A stretch of 31,677 bases of DNA from CAZCSK01 sp964501265 (lineage in GTDB: Bacteria; Actinomycetota; CADDZG01; JAHWKV01), in NCBI GenBank assembly GCA_964501265.1, contig CAZCSK010000029.1, positions 1 through 31,677 of the forward strand, read 5' to 3'. A program made the translations under genes and the position numbers. Below, piece after piece: positions 14,752 through 21,740 of the stretch; within the stretch, counting starts at the first letter, position 1, and every line of letters begins with the position of its first letter. The notes below the pieces were generated by a model. The model was not told the DNA's origin. It worked only from the letters and a program-made list of their open reading frames with translations, and did no database searches.

Positions 14752-15326
14752 CTGAGAACCCGCTTGAAGTGCAGTCACCCGCCGAGGGGAATCCAGCACG
14801 AGGTTATTCGTGGGCGCCCTTCACCGGGCCCGATGGGGACAATCCCGGATGGCTGGCAAGCCTCAGAAATGGAATCTACAGCGACAAGACCCTCGATCCG
14901 CTGGCTGCTGAGGTCGCCGAGATGATCCTCCGGGACGCCCCCGAACTTGCCGCCCCTCGATTTCGGTTCGCCCTCACGTCTTGGGCTCATGCCGAGGCAC
15001 GAGCCGCGCTGATTCGATTTTGGCTCGGCCAGCTCGATGTGATCGACGTCGGGACGGGGGAGCCCCGAGACAGATGGCTGCGCGAACTGCGTGCGGAAGA
15101 GCGGCTCGCTGGCGAGATGCGGAGGGAACTCGGTCTCACTCCTCAGTCCTACGCCCGCCTCGAGAAGGAAGTGTCCGACGCCCTCAAGGGCAAGGTCGAC
15201 ATCGAGAGGCTGGTGCGCGAAGGGGAAGTGATCCGGCTCGAGGCAGAAAAGCGACTGGCCCCACAACGCGCAGCGCGGGCCGCAGCGGTCGAGGCGGAAT
15301 CCACAGAGGAGCCCCCCGATGCGTGA
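14748..15326 (+). CDS. terminase small subunit-like protein
   Basis: 192 aa from GTG 14748, overlapping the previous stop by 4 bp. Mostly helical; the middle (FRFALTSWAHAEARAALIRFWLG, then RDRWLRELRAEERLAGEMRRELGLTPQSYARL in two adjoining blocks) resembles P27-type small terminases, where a helical segment ends in GLTP. The C-terminus is charged. Small terminases recognise the pac or cos site and hand DNA to TerL, which lies 1.4 kb downstream. The homology is weak by eye, so the call rests on this motif and context. In PICIs TerS redirects helper packaging. Confidence 0.55.
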   Translation: MTENPLEVQSPAEGNPARGYSWAPFTGPDGDNPGWLASLRNGIYSDKTLDPLAAEVAEMILRDAPELAAPRFRFALTSWAHAEARAALIRFWLGQLDVIDVGTGEPRDRWLRELRAEERLAGEMRRELGLTPQSYARLEKEVSDALKGKVDIERLVREGEVIRLEAEKRLAPQRAARAAAVEAESTEEPPDA

Positions 15327-15531
15327 GTCCGTCGAAGTGAAGGGCAGGCGCTACCTCACCGAAGGTCGGCTGCGGATCCGGTCCGTCCAAGGCGACGAAG
15401 TCCAGGCAATCGCTCGAGGGAATGGGCATTTATACCGGCTCGGCCACGATGAGCGGGGCTACTTCTGCGACTGCCCAGCGCGCAGTCGATGCGCTCATCT
15501 CGTGGCCCTTCAACTGGTCGTGGCGCCTTGA
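15319..15531 (+). CDS. small SWIM-type zinc-finger protein
   Basis: 70 aa. A short beta-rich part (RYLTEGRLRIRSVQGDEVQAI) leads to CDCPARSRCAHL, which fits the SWIM signature CxC...CxH for zinc-dependent DNA or protein binding. The ATG at 15319 overlaps the end of the TerS-like gene by 8 bp, and its TGA overlaps a TTG start of the next gene. Free-standing SWIM proteins of this size occur in actinophages; the target is unknown. Confidence 0.7.
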   Translation: MRESVEVKGRRYLTEGRLRIRSVQGDEVQAIARGNGHLYRLGHDERGYFCDCPARSRCAHLVALQLVVAP

Positions 15532-15722
15532 CGTCGGAGAAGACCTTCATCGTGCGAGTGGGTCTGTTGAGCGCGGCCATTCGAGCCGCGCGCTATCCCG
15601 GCGTGTCGCAGATCTCGATCAAGCCCGGCGTAGCAAGAACTCTCGAGGTCCGCGTCTCAGGCTCGAAGAGTGCGATCGCAGCGGTGGCCGCGAACTTCGT
15701 CACGCAGGCGGCGTGGAAATGA
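15528..15722 (+). CDS. small hypothetical protein
   Basis: 64 aa starting at TTG 15528 in a TTGA overlap with the SWIM gene. Sequence is alpha/beta with a basic N-terminal half (FIVRVGLLSAAIRAARYPGV, SISIKPG-like segment, TLEVRVSG) and an Ala-rich C-terminal helix. Its TGA overlaps the next ATG (ATGA). Longer in-frame starts lie antagonistically inside the SWIM gene and are less likely. Family not recognised; supported by tight coupling on both sides. Confidence 0.5.
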   Translation: MTSEKTFIVRVGLLSAAIRAARYPGVSQISIKPGVARTLEVRVSGSKSAIAAVAANFVTQAAWK

Positions 15723-16258
15723 GTCGCTGTGAACCAGTGAGCGCCACGCGCGTCTCTGAGACGACCTACGCTCAACACGCCGCGCATCTGCTCCTTCGCT
15801 GCGGCTTCTGTCGCAGGATGATCGTGCCTCGCTTCACTGCGGGTAAATGCAAGACGCGTTTCGTGCTCGCCAACATCTACCACCAGGGCCGCTGGCAACG
15901 GCTTGAAGCGTCCCACATCGACTGCTACCGGCAGGCCGGCCAGCCATACGGCCCGACAGAGTTCCGAAGGCCGCGGACGATAACGCAGGGCACCAGGGCG
16001 CCGCCAGGACTGTCGCTGATCGCCTTTTCCAATCAAACAACCAAGGAGGAACTACCAATGGCAATCCACAGAAGGTCAGGGCCGGTGAACGGCTTTCAGA
16101 TCGCGCTACTAGGTCTGATGAAAAGTTCAGACGTCCTCGAAGGCATGGACCTTCGGGAAGAAATCACACACTGGCGTGGCTTCGTGGGCAACGACGGCGC
16201 CTTGGACGACATCATTCGAGATCGAATCGACGACCTTCTCGCAGGCACCGTTCTTTGA
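15719..16258 (+). CDS. Cys-containing small protein with an internal in-frame start
   Basis: 179 aa from ATG 15719 (ATGA overlap with the previous gene). The N-terminal half has CGFCRRMIVPRFTAGKC and a later Cys (SHIDCYRQAG), a plausible zinc site. At 16058 an in-frame ATG is preceded by a near-perfect SD, AAGGAGG at 16043-16049, and would yield a 66-aa product beginning AIHRRSGPVNGFQIALL. Either one gene gives long and short products, or two genes have fused by loss of a stop. No family recognised for either half. Confidence 0.55.
   Translation: MSRCEPVSATRVSETTYAQHAAHLLLRCGFCRRMIVPRFTAGKCKTRFVLANIYHQGRWQRLEASHIDCYRQAGQPYGPTEFRRPRTITQGTRAPPGLSLIAFSNQTTKEELPMAIHRRSGPVNGFQIALLGLMKSSDVLEGMDLREEITHWRGFVGNDGALDDIIRDRIDDLLAGTVL
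16058..16258 (+). CDS. nested in-frame product with strong SD
   Basis: 66 aa, acidic and helical (SSDVLEGMDLREEITHWRGFV, DDIIRDRIDDLLAGTVL). ATG 16058 lies 8 nt after AAGGAGG, the strongest SD in the element. It is in the same frame as the 179-aa ORF, with no stop between them. I consider this start more likely to be used than the coupled one for making this part. Function unknown. Confidence 0.6.
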   Translation: MAIHRRSGPVNGFQIALLGLMKSSDVLEGMDLREEITHWRGFVGNDGALDDIIRDRIDDLLAGTVL

Positions 16259-16578
16259 TTGATCCAACCCTGCTGCGAAGGGGCCGCGTGAGCAAGACTT
16301 CGCGCGACGAAGCAACTCGGCCACCCTGCGCCGTCTGCGGAGGCGTGATCCCCAAGGCCGCGCTGTCCGACAAAGACGTCGCCAGCGAACGCGCGTACTC
16401 GCGCGAGCGCCACGGCAAGATGCGGGACTTCTATTGCTCGAGGAGTTGCTTCGGAGTTGCTCGCGATTCGGAATGCGGATCCGGGACCACGAAGAGGGGC
16501 GGAAAGCGCGAGGGGTCCGGCCGCAGGAACGGGTCGCAGGAGCCACTGTTTGAAAAATCAGGCCAGGGGCAGGGGTGA
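16255..16578 (+). CDS. small zinc-finger-like protein
   Basis: 107 aa starting at TTG 16255 in a TTGA overlap; GTG 16288 (SKTSRDEATRPP after it) is an alternative. It has CAVCGG about residue 25 and YCSRSCFG about residue 60, a CxxC...CxxxC pattern typical of treble-clef or zinc-ribbon folds, and a basic Gly/Arg-rich C-terminus (TTKRGGKREGSGRRNG) that could bind nucleic acid. I looked for HNH residues, since HNH endonucleases often sit beside TerL, and did not find them. Function unknown. Confidence 0.6.
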   Translation: MIDPTLLRRGRVSKTSRDEATRPPCAVCGGVIPKAALSDKDVASERAYSRERHGKMRDFYCSRSCFGVARDSECGSGTTKRGGKREGSGRRNGSQEPLFEKSGQGQG

Positions 16579-16581
16579 GGA

Positions 16582-16716
16582 ATGCCTGAACGCGACCCCG
16601 CCCTCAGACCTCAAGGTGTCGGACTGGTGCCCTCCTGTCCGACGGACGAAGATAGGGGACAACGCTCTGCTGGGAACCCATGGGTGGAGCGTTGCCCCCC
16701 TTCGTCTGGCCAGTGA
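16582..16716 (+). CDS. micro-protein between zinc-finger gene and TerL
   Basis: 44 aa from ATG 16582, with GGTGAGGA directly upstream. Its TGA (16714-16716) is followed at once by the terL ATG (16717), which fits the packing of this operon. Pro-rich, with two Cys (LVPSCPTDEDRGQRSAG; WVERCPPSSG). No family recognised. Too short for strong coding evidence; the SD and exact abutment are the support. Confidence 0.4.
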   Translation: MPERDPALRPQGVGLVPSCPTDEDRGQRSAGNPWVERCPPSSGQ

Positions 16717-18219
16717 ATGCCTGATCCAGCCATGAGCCTCGTCGCTTCACTCATCCTCGAAGATGGCAGAACGTGGGGTGAGTCCGCCACAGACTTCCAG
16801 TGGATCGACGTGCAGGCCGTCCTCGATCCCGAGGCCCCGCCTTACCACTTCATCACGCGACCTCGAGGCGCCAGCAAGACAACCGACCTGGCCGCGGTGG
16901 CGATCGCTTTCCTGATCGACCGTTTTCCGTCGGGAGCCAAGGCACACGCGGTGGCTAGTGACAGGGATCAATCGAGGCTTTTGCTCGACGCGATCGGAGG
17001 GTTTGTCGCGCGGACGCCTGGCCTTGCGGGGGCTCTCCGAGTCGAGGCCTGGCGGGTCGTGAACTCAATCACAGGAGCGAGTCTCGAGATCATCGCCGCC
17101 GACGGTCCGAGCGCGTTCGGGCTCTTGCCGCATCTGCTCATCGCCGATGAGATCGCGATCTGGCCGGACACACCTTCGTCGCGGCTCGTGTGGGAAGCGG
17201 TTTACTCAGCCGCGGTCAAGGTTCCGGGTGCGCGGCTCGTAATCCTCACCTCAGCAGGCGATCCCTCGCACTGGTCAAAGAAGATCCTCGATCACGCGCG
17301 CAGTCACCGCCGCTGGCGCGTAAACGAAACCGCCGGCCCATGTCCTTGGATCGACCCCGCGGCTCTCGAGGACCAGCGCGCGCTACTTACCGAGAGTCAG
17401 TACGCGCGCCTTCACCTGAACGAGTGGACCGAAGGCGAGGAGCGACTCACGACCGACGAGGACTTGCGAGCCGCTGTGGTCCTCGATGGCCCCCAAGAAT
17501 CGAGAAGGGGAGTCAAGTATGTAATCGGTGTCGATGTCGGGCTGAAGAACGATAGGACGGCCGTTGTCGTCGCGCACACTGAGCGTCTCGAGCCTCTTTG
17601 GGTGGAGGGTCGCCAAGCCAACCAACTCCGTCGCGTTGTCCTAGACCGCTTGGGGGTATGGCAGGGAAGTCGACTTCGGCCGGTCAAGCTTGCAGAAGTT
17701 GAGGAATACATCGCGCAAGCAAGCCGATCCTTTAACAAAGCGCCCGTTATCTTCGACCCCTTTCAGGCCATTGGAAGCATGCAGCGACTACAGGCGATTG
17801 GCATCCGCTGCGTCGAGTTCACCTTCTCGAGCGCGTCCGTCGGGCACCTCGCTACAACTCTTCACTTGTTGCTGCGCAATCGGGCCCTCGCACTCCCTGA
17901 CGATCCTGATCTCATCGAGGAGCTGGCAGCCGTGAGGTTGCGTGAAACTAGTCCCGGCACTTTTCGCATGGACCACGATCCAGGAAAACACGACGACAGA
18001 GCGATCGCATTGGCCCTTGCCGCGCAGCATCTTCTGACCAAGCGGCCCCCCGCACGGACTCGCCAAGGTCAGTTGTCTTACTCGACACGCCGCGGCGTGG
18101 GATCTATCACGTGGAATGAGCCAGACGAAGATCGACACTACGAGTCCAAAGAGCAGCGGGAAATCTGGCGGGGGATTCAAGCCAGCCGGAGGAACTCTCG
18201 CAGCGGCGGGGGTCGATGA
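16717..18219 (+). CDS. terL: phage terminase large subunit
   Basis: 500 aa, ATP-driven DNA packaging motor and nuclease. ATPase domain: Walker A-like RPRGASKTT at 48-56, Walker B LIADEIA at 141-147 and coupling motif LTSAGDP at 178-183. RNase H-like nuclease domain: IGVDVGLKNDRTAVVV with Asp273, FDPFQAIG with Asp347 and KHDDRAIALALA with Asp426/427. All catalytic acids seem present and the length is normal, so it looks functional. Yet no portal, protease or capsid gene follows, unlike the usual terL-portal order. An alternative start at the ATG five codons later is possible. Confidence 0.9.
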   Translation: MPDPAMSLVASLILEDGRTWGESATDFQWIDVQAVLDPEAPPYHFITRPRGASKTTDLAAVAIAFLIDRFPSGAKAHAVASDRDQSRLLLDAIGGFVARTPGLAGALRVEAWRVVNSITGASLEIIAADGPSAFGLLPHLLIADEIAIWPDTPSSRLVWEAVYSAAVKVPGARLVILTSAGDPSHWSKKILDHARSHRRWRVNETAGPCPWIDPAALEDQRALLTESQYARLHLNEWTEGEERLTTDEDLRAAVVLDGPQESRRGVKYVIGVDVGLKNDRTAVVVAHTERLEPLWVEGRQANQLRRVVLDRLGVWQGSRLRPVKLAEVEEYIAQASRSFNKAPVIFDPFQAIGSMQRLQAIGIRCVEFTFSSASVGHLATTLHLLLRNRALALPDDPDLIEELAAVRLRETSPGTFRMDHDPGKHDDRAIALALAAQHLLTKRPPARTRQGQLSYSTRRGVGSITWNEPDEDRHYESKEQREIWRGIQASRRNSRSGGGR

Positions 18220-18313
18220 TCGCTAGGACTTCATCCAAACGACGCCGTGGGAGGCGGCAACCGACGAAGTGCTTTGCACGTAAACCGACGCTACTCAGGA
18301 AGGAAGGAAAGTC

Positions 18314-18490
18314 ATGCGGAAGCTGAAGGAAACCGATTTGGAGATTGTGAGAGCGGCCGAACAATTGACGGCGAACGGTCGAGAACCCGACCCGAAAGTT
18401 CGCGGGAAGCTTCGCGCCATTCGACAGCGAGCCTCGAGGGAAGAGGCACTTCGGATCACCAGACTCATCCAAGGGAAAGGAACCCGATAA
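18314..18490 (+). CDS. small basic helical protein
   Basis: 58 aa from ATG 18314 with AGGAAGGAAA 4-13 nt upstream. All-helical and charged (KLKETDLEIVRAAEQLTA; KVRGKLRAIRQRASREEALR). Its TAA shares one base with the ATG of the next gene, indicating coupled translation. No family recognised. The 94 bp between terL and this gene hold no obvious feature. Confidence 0.6.
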   Translation: MRKLKETDLEIVRAAEQLTANGREPDPKVRGKLRAIRQRASREEALRITRLIQGKGTR

Positions 18491-19041
18491 TGCACCCGAT
18501 CATAGAGGCATATCCGGAGTGGAAAAAGTTGCAGAAGGAAAAGGAGAAGCTCGCCACGGCCCGCGGGATATACACCGCTCGGTGGGCGAAGGCGGATGCT
18601 GAAAACAGAGCGGCCTTGGCGAACTGGAAGGCAGCTACCGACGAGGCCCTGCTCTCCGGCGACGTCCCGCCGGCGCGCCCGAAGCTAGAAGACCCCCCCG
18701 GCAACATGGATCTTTTCGTCAGTCGACAGCGAGAACTCGTCGAAGCCGAGCGAGCATTCCTCGCGGAGCATGCCGAAGAGATCGACTTGGAGATGGTCCG
18801 GCTTCACGACAACATCATCGAAGACGCTCGGCCGCGTCTCCTTGAACTCGAGGAGGCTGCGACCGAGCTGCGGGCCCTGGTGGGGGCACTGGCCCAAGTC
18901 CGTGGGATCTCTAGGCCTGGGGCACCTACTGGACTACATCGGGGAGGCGATTATCTCGACGTGGGCGAGCTTGCGCGTGTGGTCGTACGCGGGGAGTCCT
19001 TCATCCGTCAGGAGCCACGACAAGCGGCCTTGCGAGACTAG
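18490..19041 (+). CDS. coiled-coil protein
   Basis: 183 aa from ATG 18490 (SD AAAGGAA). Long helices with heptad-like spacing occupy residues about 10-50 (WKKLQKEKEKLATARGIY) and 75-140 (RQRELVEAERAFLAEHAEE; RLLELEEAATELRALVGAL). Pro-rich break at about 55-70. Resembles phage scaffolding or head-assembly accessory proteins only in being acidic and coiled-coil, so no name is given. Its TAG overlaps the TAG of the convergent reverse gene in a CTAG. Confidence 0.65.
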   Translation: MHPIIEAYPEWKKLQKEKEKLATARGIYTARWAKADAENRAALANWKAATDEALLSGDVPPARPKLEDPPGNMDLFVSRQRELVEAERAFLAEHAEEIDLEMVRLHDNIIEDARPRLLELEEAATELRALVGALAQVRGISRPGAPTGLHRGGDYLDVGELARVVVRGESFIRQEPRQAALRD

Positions 19042-19268
19042 ATGATCGGCCGCAACGCGCGGGGCATGGGGGAGGCGCCTCGACCGTTGGCCGCGGGGTT
19101 GGGGATCGGGGCAGCATCTCTGCTCCCGCCCTCGACCCACGCGCCGAAGCACCCTCGGTCGCAGGCATGCAGCCACCATTTTGGCGCGTCTTTGGGTGAG
19201 GGACGAACGGCCAGACCGTCACCGCCGACCTTCTCTCCACAGTTCAGACACTTGGGCTTCGACTTCAC
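19038..19268 (-). CDS. small zinc-ribbon-like protein, reverse strand
   Basis: 76 aa from a GTG at 19268; a TTG at 19352 would extend it by 28 residues without clear SD. Core CLNCGEKVGGDG ... HACDRGCFGAW has CxxC and CxxxC pairs spaced as in the forward-strand protein at 16255, so the two may be distant relatives. It ends in an Ala/Pro-rich tail. It is the only reverse gene in the rightward arm. Start and expression uncertain. Confidence 0.45.
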   Translation of the reverse strand: MKSKPKCLNCGEKVGGDGLAVRPSPKDAPKWWLHACDRGCFGAWVEGGSRDAAPIPNPAANGRGASPMPRALRPII

Positions 19269-19344
19269 GACCGGGGATTGTACGGCGACCCGCCGACAAA
19301 GAGTGAAACCTCCGCTCTGCGTTGGCGCATAAGATTCCCATAAC

Positions 19345-19428
19345 GTGAGCAATGAGGCAGCCCTAGAGAAGCGCCAAGAAGGCCATGAGAACCAGGCCCT
19401 GATCGCTGGGATCGCGATTGTTGACTAA
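19345..19428 (+). CDS. possible 27-residue leader ORF
   Basis: GTG 19345 to TAA 19428, sequence beginning SNEAALEKRQEGHENQ and ending with a hydrophobic IAGIAIVD. A -10-like TAAGAT lies at 19330-19335, so a leaderless transcript is conceivable, but no -35 is clear. It overlaps the start of the nuclease gene by 11 bp. Weak evidence. Confidence 0.2.
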   Translation: MSNEAALEKRQEGHENQALIAGIAIVD

Positions 19429-20302
19429 GGTAGGTCTGGCCGGCTATGTCCGCTCCGGCCCTCCGGTCGGCAGCTTCCTCGCTGCTACCTTTCTCCTTCC
19501 GTTCTGGTTGACCAGCGAGATCATCCAGGCCACCTGGCGGGAGTGGACCAAGGCGCTGGCGCTCGTCGCGATGTGGGCGATGATTCTCGGCGGCATCGGT
19601 GTGCTAGCGAGTCAAGGGTCCCTACCGCAACAACGTGCCACCGAGAACCCGTCAGCGTCACCATCGGCTGTCCCTCCAACTCCGAACTCGCCGTCGACGC
19701 CAGGAGCGACTTCAACCGTTACGGCCGCTCCGTCCGCGTCGACAACAATCGTGACCCCGATGTCCCCTGGCTCATCGAATCCGGAACTGTCGGGCCTAAA
19801 GATCGCGCCCGAAGGCTTACGCGAAGGCTACGATCGCGACCTCTTCGATCACTGGATCGATCAGGACGGCGACGGTTGTGATGCTCGTGATGAGGTTTTG
19901 ATTGAAGAATCTCTCGAACGAGTAACCGTCGGCCCAGAGTGCCAGCTATCAGGCGGGCGCTGGTACAGTGTCTACGACGGCGTGACCACCACAAATCCAT
20001 CTACCTTTGACGTCGACCACTTCGTCCCGCTTGCCGAGGCATGGGACTCCGGCGCCTCGGGGTGGTCGCCCAGTCTACGTGAGGACTTCGCAAATGATCT
20101 CGGCTATGCGGGATCGCTCATCGCCGTCACCGCGTCATCCAACAGAAGCAAGTCCGATTCCGATCCGGCCAGCTGGCAGCCTCCGGAGCGCTCGTACGGC
20201 TGCACGTACGCACGGACATGGATCGCCGTCAAGGACCGATGGAAGCTCACTGCGAACTCCGCGGAAGTAGACGCGTTACATACGATGTTGGCTATGTGCT
20301 GA
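19418..20302 (+). CDS. membrane-anchored HNH-family (DUF1524/GmrSD-C-like) nuclease
   Basis: 294 aa. Two hydrophobic segments near residues 17-35 and 45-66 anchor it; a Ser/Thr/Pro-rich linker (about 75-120) follows, then a nuclease domain common among secreted actinobacterial HNH proteins: YDRDLFDHWIDQDGDGCDAR, DVDHFVPLAEAWDSGA (His201), FANDL, SNRSKSDSDPASW and a final Cys. Start TTG 19418 or 19421. The linker implies an extracytoplasmic catalytic domain. In an integrated element it could cut incoming phage DNA or scavenge nucleic acid; this is inference. It is not the cytoplasmic HNH protein that partners TerL in some phages. Confidence 0.85.
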   Translation: MLTKVGLAGYVRSGPPVGSFLAATFLLPFWLTSEIIQATWREWTKALALVAMWAMILGGIGVLASQGSLPQQRATENPSASPSAVPPTPNSPSTPGATSTVTAAPSASTTIVTPMSPGSSNPELSGLKIAPEGLREGYDRDLFDHWIDQDGDGCDARDEVLIEESLERVTVGPECQLSGGRWYSVYDGVTTTNPSTFDVDHFVPLAEAWDSGASGWSPSLREDFANDLGYAGSLIAVTASSNRSKSDSDPASWQPPERSYGCTYARTWIAVKDRWKLTANSAEVDALHTMLAMC

Positions 20303-20363
20303 AGATTCGCCTTGCAGCACAGTCTGGGGTGTAGGTAGAATGAGCCGATTGAGGGGAGATCGC

Positions 20364-20840
20364 ATGGCTGACACCCGGAGGCTCGGAGCGGTTCGTTTGT
20401 TCGCACTCGTCCTCTCAACCCTATGCGTCTTGAGCCTCACCGCAGCTCCTTCGCTCGGACACGGCGGCGGGCTCGACTCAGACGGCGGGCATTACTGCCG
20501 AGAAGCTGGCTACAACTCAGGGAAATGTTCGCCCCTCAACTCGTACCACTGCCACCAATCTCCATGCGGGGAACCAGACCCCGCTCCGCCACCTCCACCT
20601 CCTTCTCCTTCTCCACCACCAGAACCTTCACCACCACCACCAGAACCTTCACCACCACCACCAGAACCTTCACCACCACCACCAGAACCGACACAGGAAC
20701 CGACACAGGAACCAACGCAGGACGCCGACGAAACCGCGGAGTCGGCCAGTGGGGCGGGCGGAGTTTTGGGGTTACTCATACTCGGTGGGTTAGGCGGAGG
20801 CGCGTGGTATCTCATCCGACGCCGCCGGGCGAATTCGTAA
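20364..20840 (+). CDS. secreted YHYH-like protein with Pro repeats and membrane anchor
   Basis: 158 aa from ATG 20364 with GGGGAG 6-11 nt upstream; ATG 20340 is less likely. Signal peptide (LFALVLSTLCVLSLTAAPSLG), then a short Cys/His domain (HGGGLDSDGGHYC ... YHCHQSPCG) like the YHYH domains beside actinobacterial secreted nucleases. A repeat region encodes EPSPPPP three times and TQEP three times, followed by a transmembrane helix (GVLGLLILGGLGGGAWYLI) and RRRR. Probably cell-surface, membrane-attached, with a Pro-rich stalk. It follows the nuclease gene and may work with it. Metal binding by the His/Cys motif is plausible but unproven. Confidence 0.75.
   Translation: MADTRRLGAVRLFALVLSTLCVLSLTAAPSLGHGGGLDSDGGHYCREAGYNSGKCSPLNSYHCHQSPCGEPDPAPPPPPPSPSPPPEPSPPPPEPSPPPPEPSPPPPEPTQEPTQEPTQDADETAESASGAGGVLGLLILGGLGGGAWYLIRRRRANS
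20622..20720 (+). repeat. Pro-rich coding tandem repeats
   Basis: Three identical 21-bp units at 20622-20684 encode EPSPPPP, followed by three 12-bp units at 20685-20720 encoding EPTQ. Both lengths keep frame, so copy number can vary by slippage and change stalk length without frameshift. Confidence 0.85.
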
Positions 20841-20843
20841 CAA

Positions 20844-20861
20844 CTTCTGACGCGTCAGAAG
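20844..20861. terminator. 18-bp perfect palindrome after the YHYH-like gene
   Basis: CTTCTGACGCGTCAGAAG reads identically on both strands and starts 4 bp after the stop codon. It can form a 7-bp stem with a CGCG loop. No T-run follows on either strand, so a factor-independent terminator is doubtful; a bidirectional transcription barrier or protein site is possible. Confidence 0.35.
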
Positions 20862-20993
20862 ACTCTGAGTGCTGGCTAACTCCGACTTCGGCAGGCCCCA
20901 GCAGCTCGCTCATGCGGACTTCGGGATTAGCGGCGGGGCTTGACCAGTTCAAGCGTGTCGGCGTCCATTACCCGGTAGCCGCCCATGCGAGGC

Positions 20994-21013
20994 TTTGTCA
21001 ACGCGATGTCAAC
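20994..21013 (+). promoter_or_regulatory. candidate right arm-type integrase sites
   Basis: TTTGTCAAC at 20994-21002 and ATGTCAAC at 21006-21013 repeat the sequence found near attL (9198-9217), in the same orientation and with similar 11-12 bp spacing. They lie about 120 bp inside attR. Arm sites for the element's integrase are the simplest explanation. Confidence 0.4.
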
Positions 21014-21132
21014 GTAACTTCACCGAACGAGACTTAACGACGCCTACCGCAGCCCCATATGACGGAAGCCAAAGACTAACCTAACCCGCTGAAACTCAAG
21101 GAAACACCTCAGGACTCAACGTCTGGGACCAA

Positions 21133-21176
21133 ACTGGGGGTCAAGGGGCCGCAGGTTCAAATCCTGTCAGCCCGAC
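21133..21176 (+). repeat. attR core: 44-bp direct repeat of tRNA-Pro 3' half
   Basis: Identical to 9096-9139 over 44 bases: the tRNA anticodon loop to just beyond the discriminator. It lacks the tRNA 5' half, so it is not a gene. It marks the right border of the element; host sequence resumes at about 21177. Confidence 0.95.
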
Positions 21177-21264
21177 TACCAGTAGCGATCTCCCACCGTA
21201 AGGCCCAGGGAATATCGCTCGCTAGGGGGATGTCCCGGGTCCGTTTGTCCGCCAAAATGGCCGC

Positions 21265-21606
21265 ATGACCCCTTACCCCCCGGGCCCCGGGAGGAACGCG
21301 CCATTCAGCCGCGGGCTTTTGATGGCCCTCTTGGGCTGCCTGACGCCCGCCTGCTTGAGCTTCGGCATCCTGGCGTTTCTGGCACCGCTGTTCGGGCCCG
21401 ACGTGGATTACCGAGAGGTGGCTCTGGTCCTGTTTGCCCCTGCGACCGTCGTCGCGCTGATGGCCTTGGGGCAGGCTTTCTGGCGCAGCCTCCCATTGAT
21501 CCGAGCTTCGGCCCCGGTTGTTGCCCCGACCATTCTCTGGGGCGATCCCGCAAAAGGATATGGACAGATCGTTCCCGAAGCCGACCTGATGCAGCGCGTT
21601 TCTTAG
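21265..21606 (+). CDS. hypothetical two-helix membrane protein
   Basis: 113 aa from ATG 21265. Two hydrophobic segments at about residues 17-43 (LLMALLGCLTPACLSFGILAF) and 50-70 (VALVLFAPATVVALMALG) suggest two transmembrane helices with short cytoplasmic ends. No SD is clear. It is the first host gene right of the element, 38 bp before pgsA. Not recognised. Confidence 0.55.
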   Translation: MTPYPPGPGRNAPFSRGLLMALLGCLTPACLSFGILAFLAPLFGPDVDYREVALVLFAPATVVALMALGQAFWRSLPLIRASAPVVAPTILWGDPAKGYGQIVPEADLMQRVS

Positions 21607-21644
21607 ATAGTTTCTTAACCAGAGCGTTTAAGTAAACTCGTCGG

Positions 21645-21740
21645 GTGAATAACCCGCGACTTGACGGCGTGAATAACCCGCGACTTGACGGCGTGAATAA
21701 CCCGCGACTTGACGGCGTGAAAAACCCGCCAACTCAAAAG
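21645..21740 (+). repeat. 24-bp tandem repeat carrying four GTG starts of pgsA
   Basis: GTGAATAACCCGCGACTTGA plus CGGC is repeated three times from 21645; a fourth, diverged unit begins GTGAAAAACCCGCC at 21717. Each unit begins with an in-frame GTG and encodes NNPRLDGV. None has a clear SD, so the number of starts or extra residues varies with copy number. Confidence 0.9.

Larger units (their letters stand above)
20841..21264. other. gene-poor stretch holding the right end of the element
   Basis: No convincing gene in 424 bases. It holds an 18-bp palindrome (20844-20861), candidate right arm-type integrase sites (20994-21013), attR (21133-21176) and about 90 bp of host spacer before the next gene. 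The forward frame open through 20423-21037 is a shadow of the Pro-repeat gene. Confidence 0.6.

Noticed and set aside
16457..16735. 92-residue forward ORF across the 16255 gene and the micro-ORF
   Set aside because: No SD, Arg/Gly-rich shadow composition; the alternative frames are coupled end to end.
20622..20720. CRISPR array
   Set aside because: The repeats are contiguous, without spacers, and encode EPSPPPP and EPTQ; no CRISPR-type repeat was seen anywhere in the window.
20423..21037. 204-residue forward ORF overlapping the YHYH-like gene
   Set aside because: It is the +1 shadow of the Pro repeats (encoding TTTRTFT-like repeats); the other frame has a signal peptide, Cys/His domain and membrane anchor.
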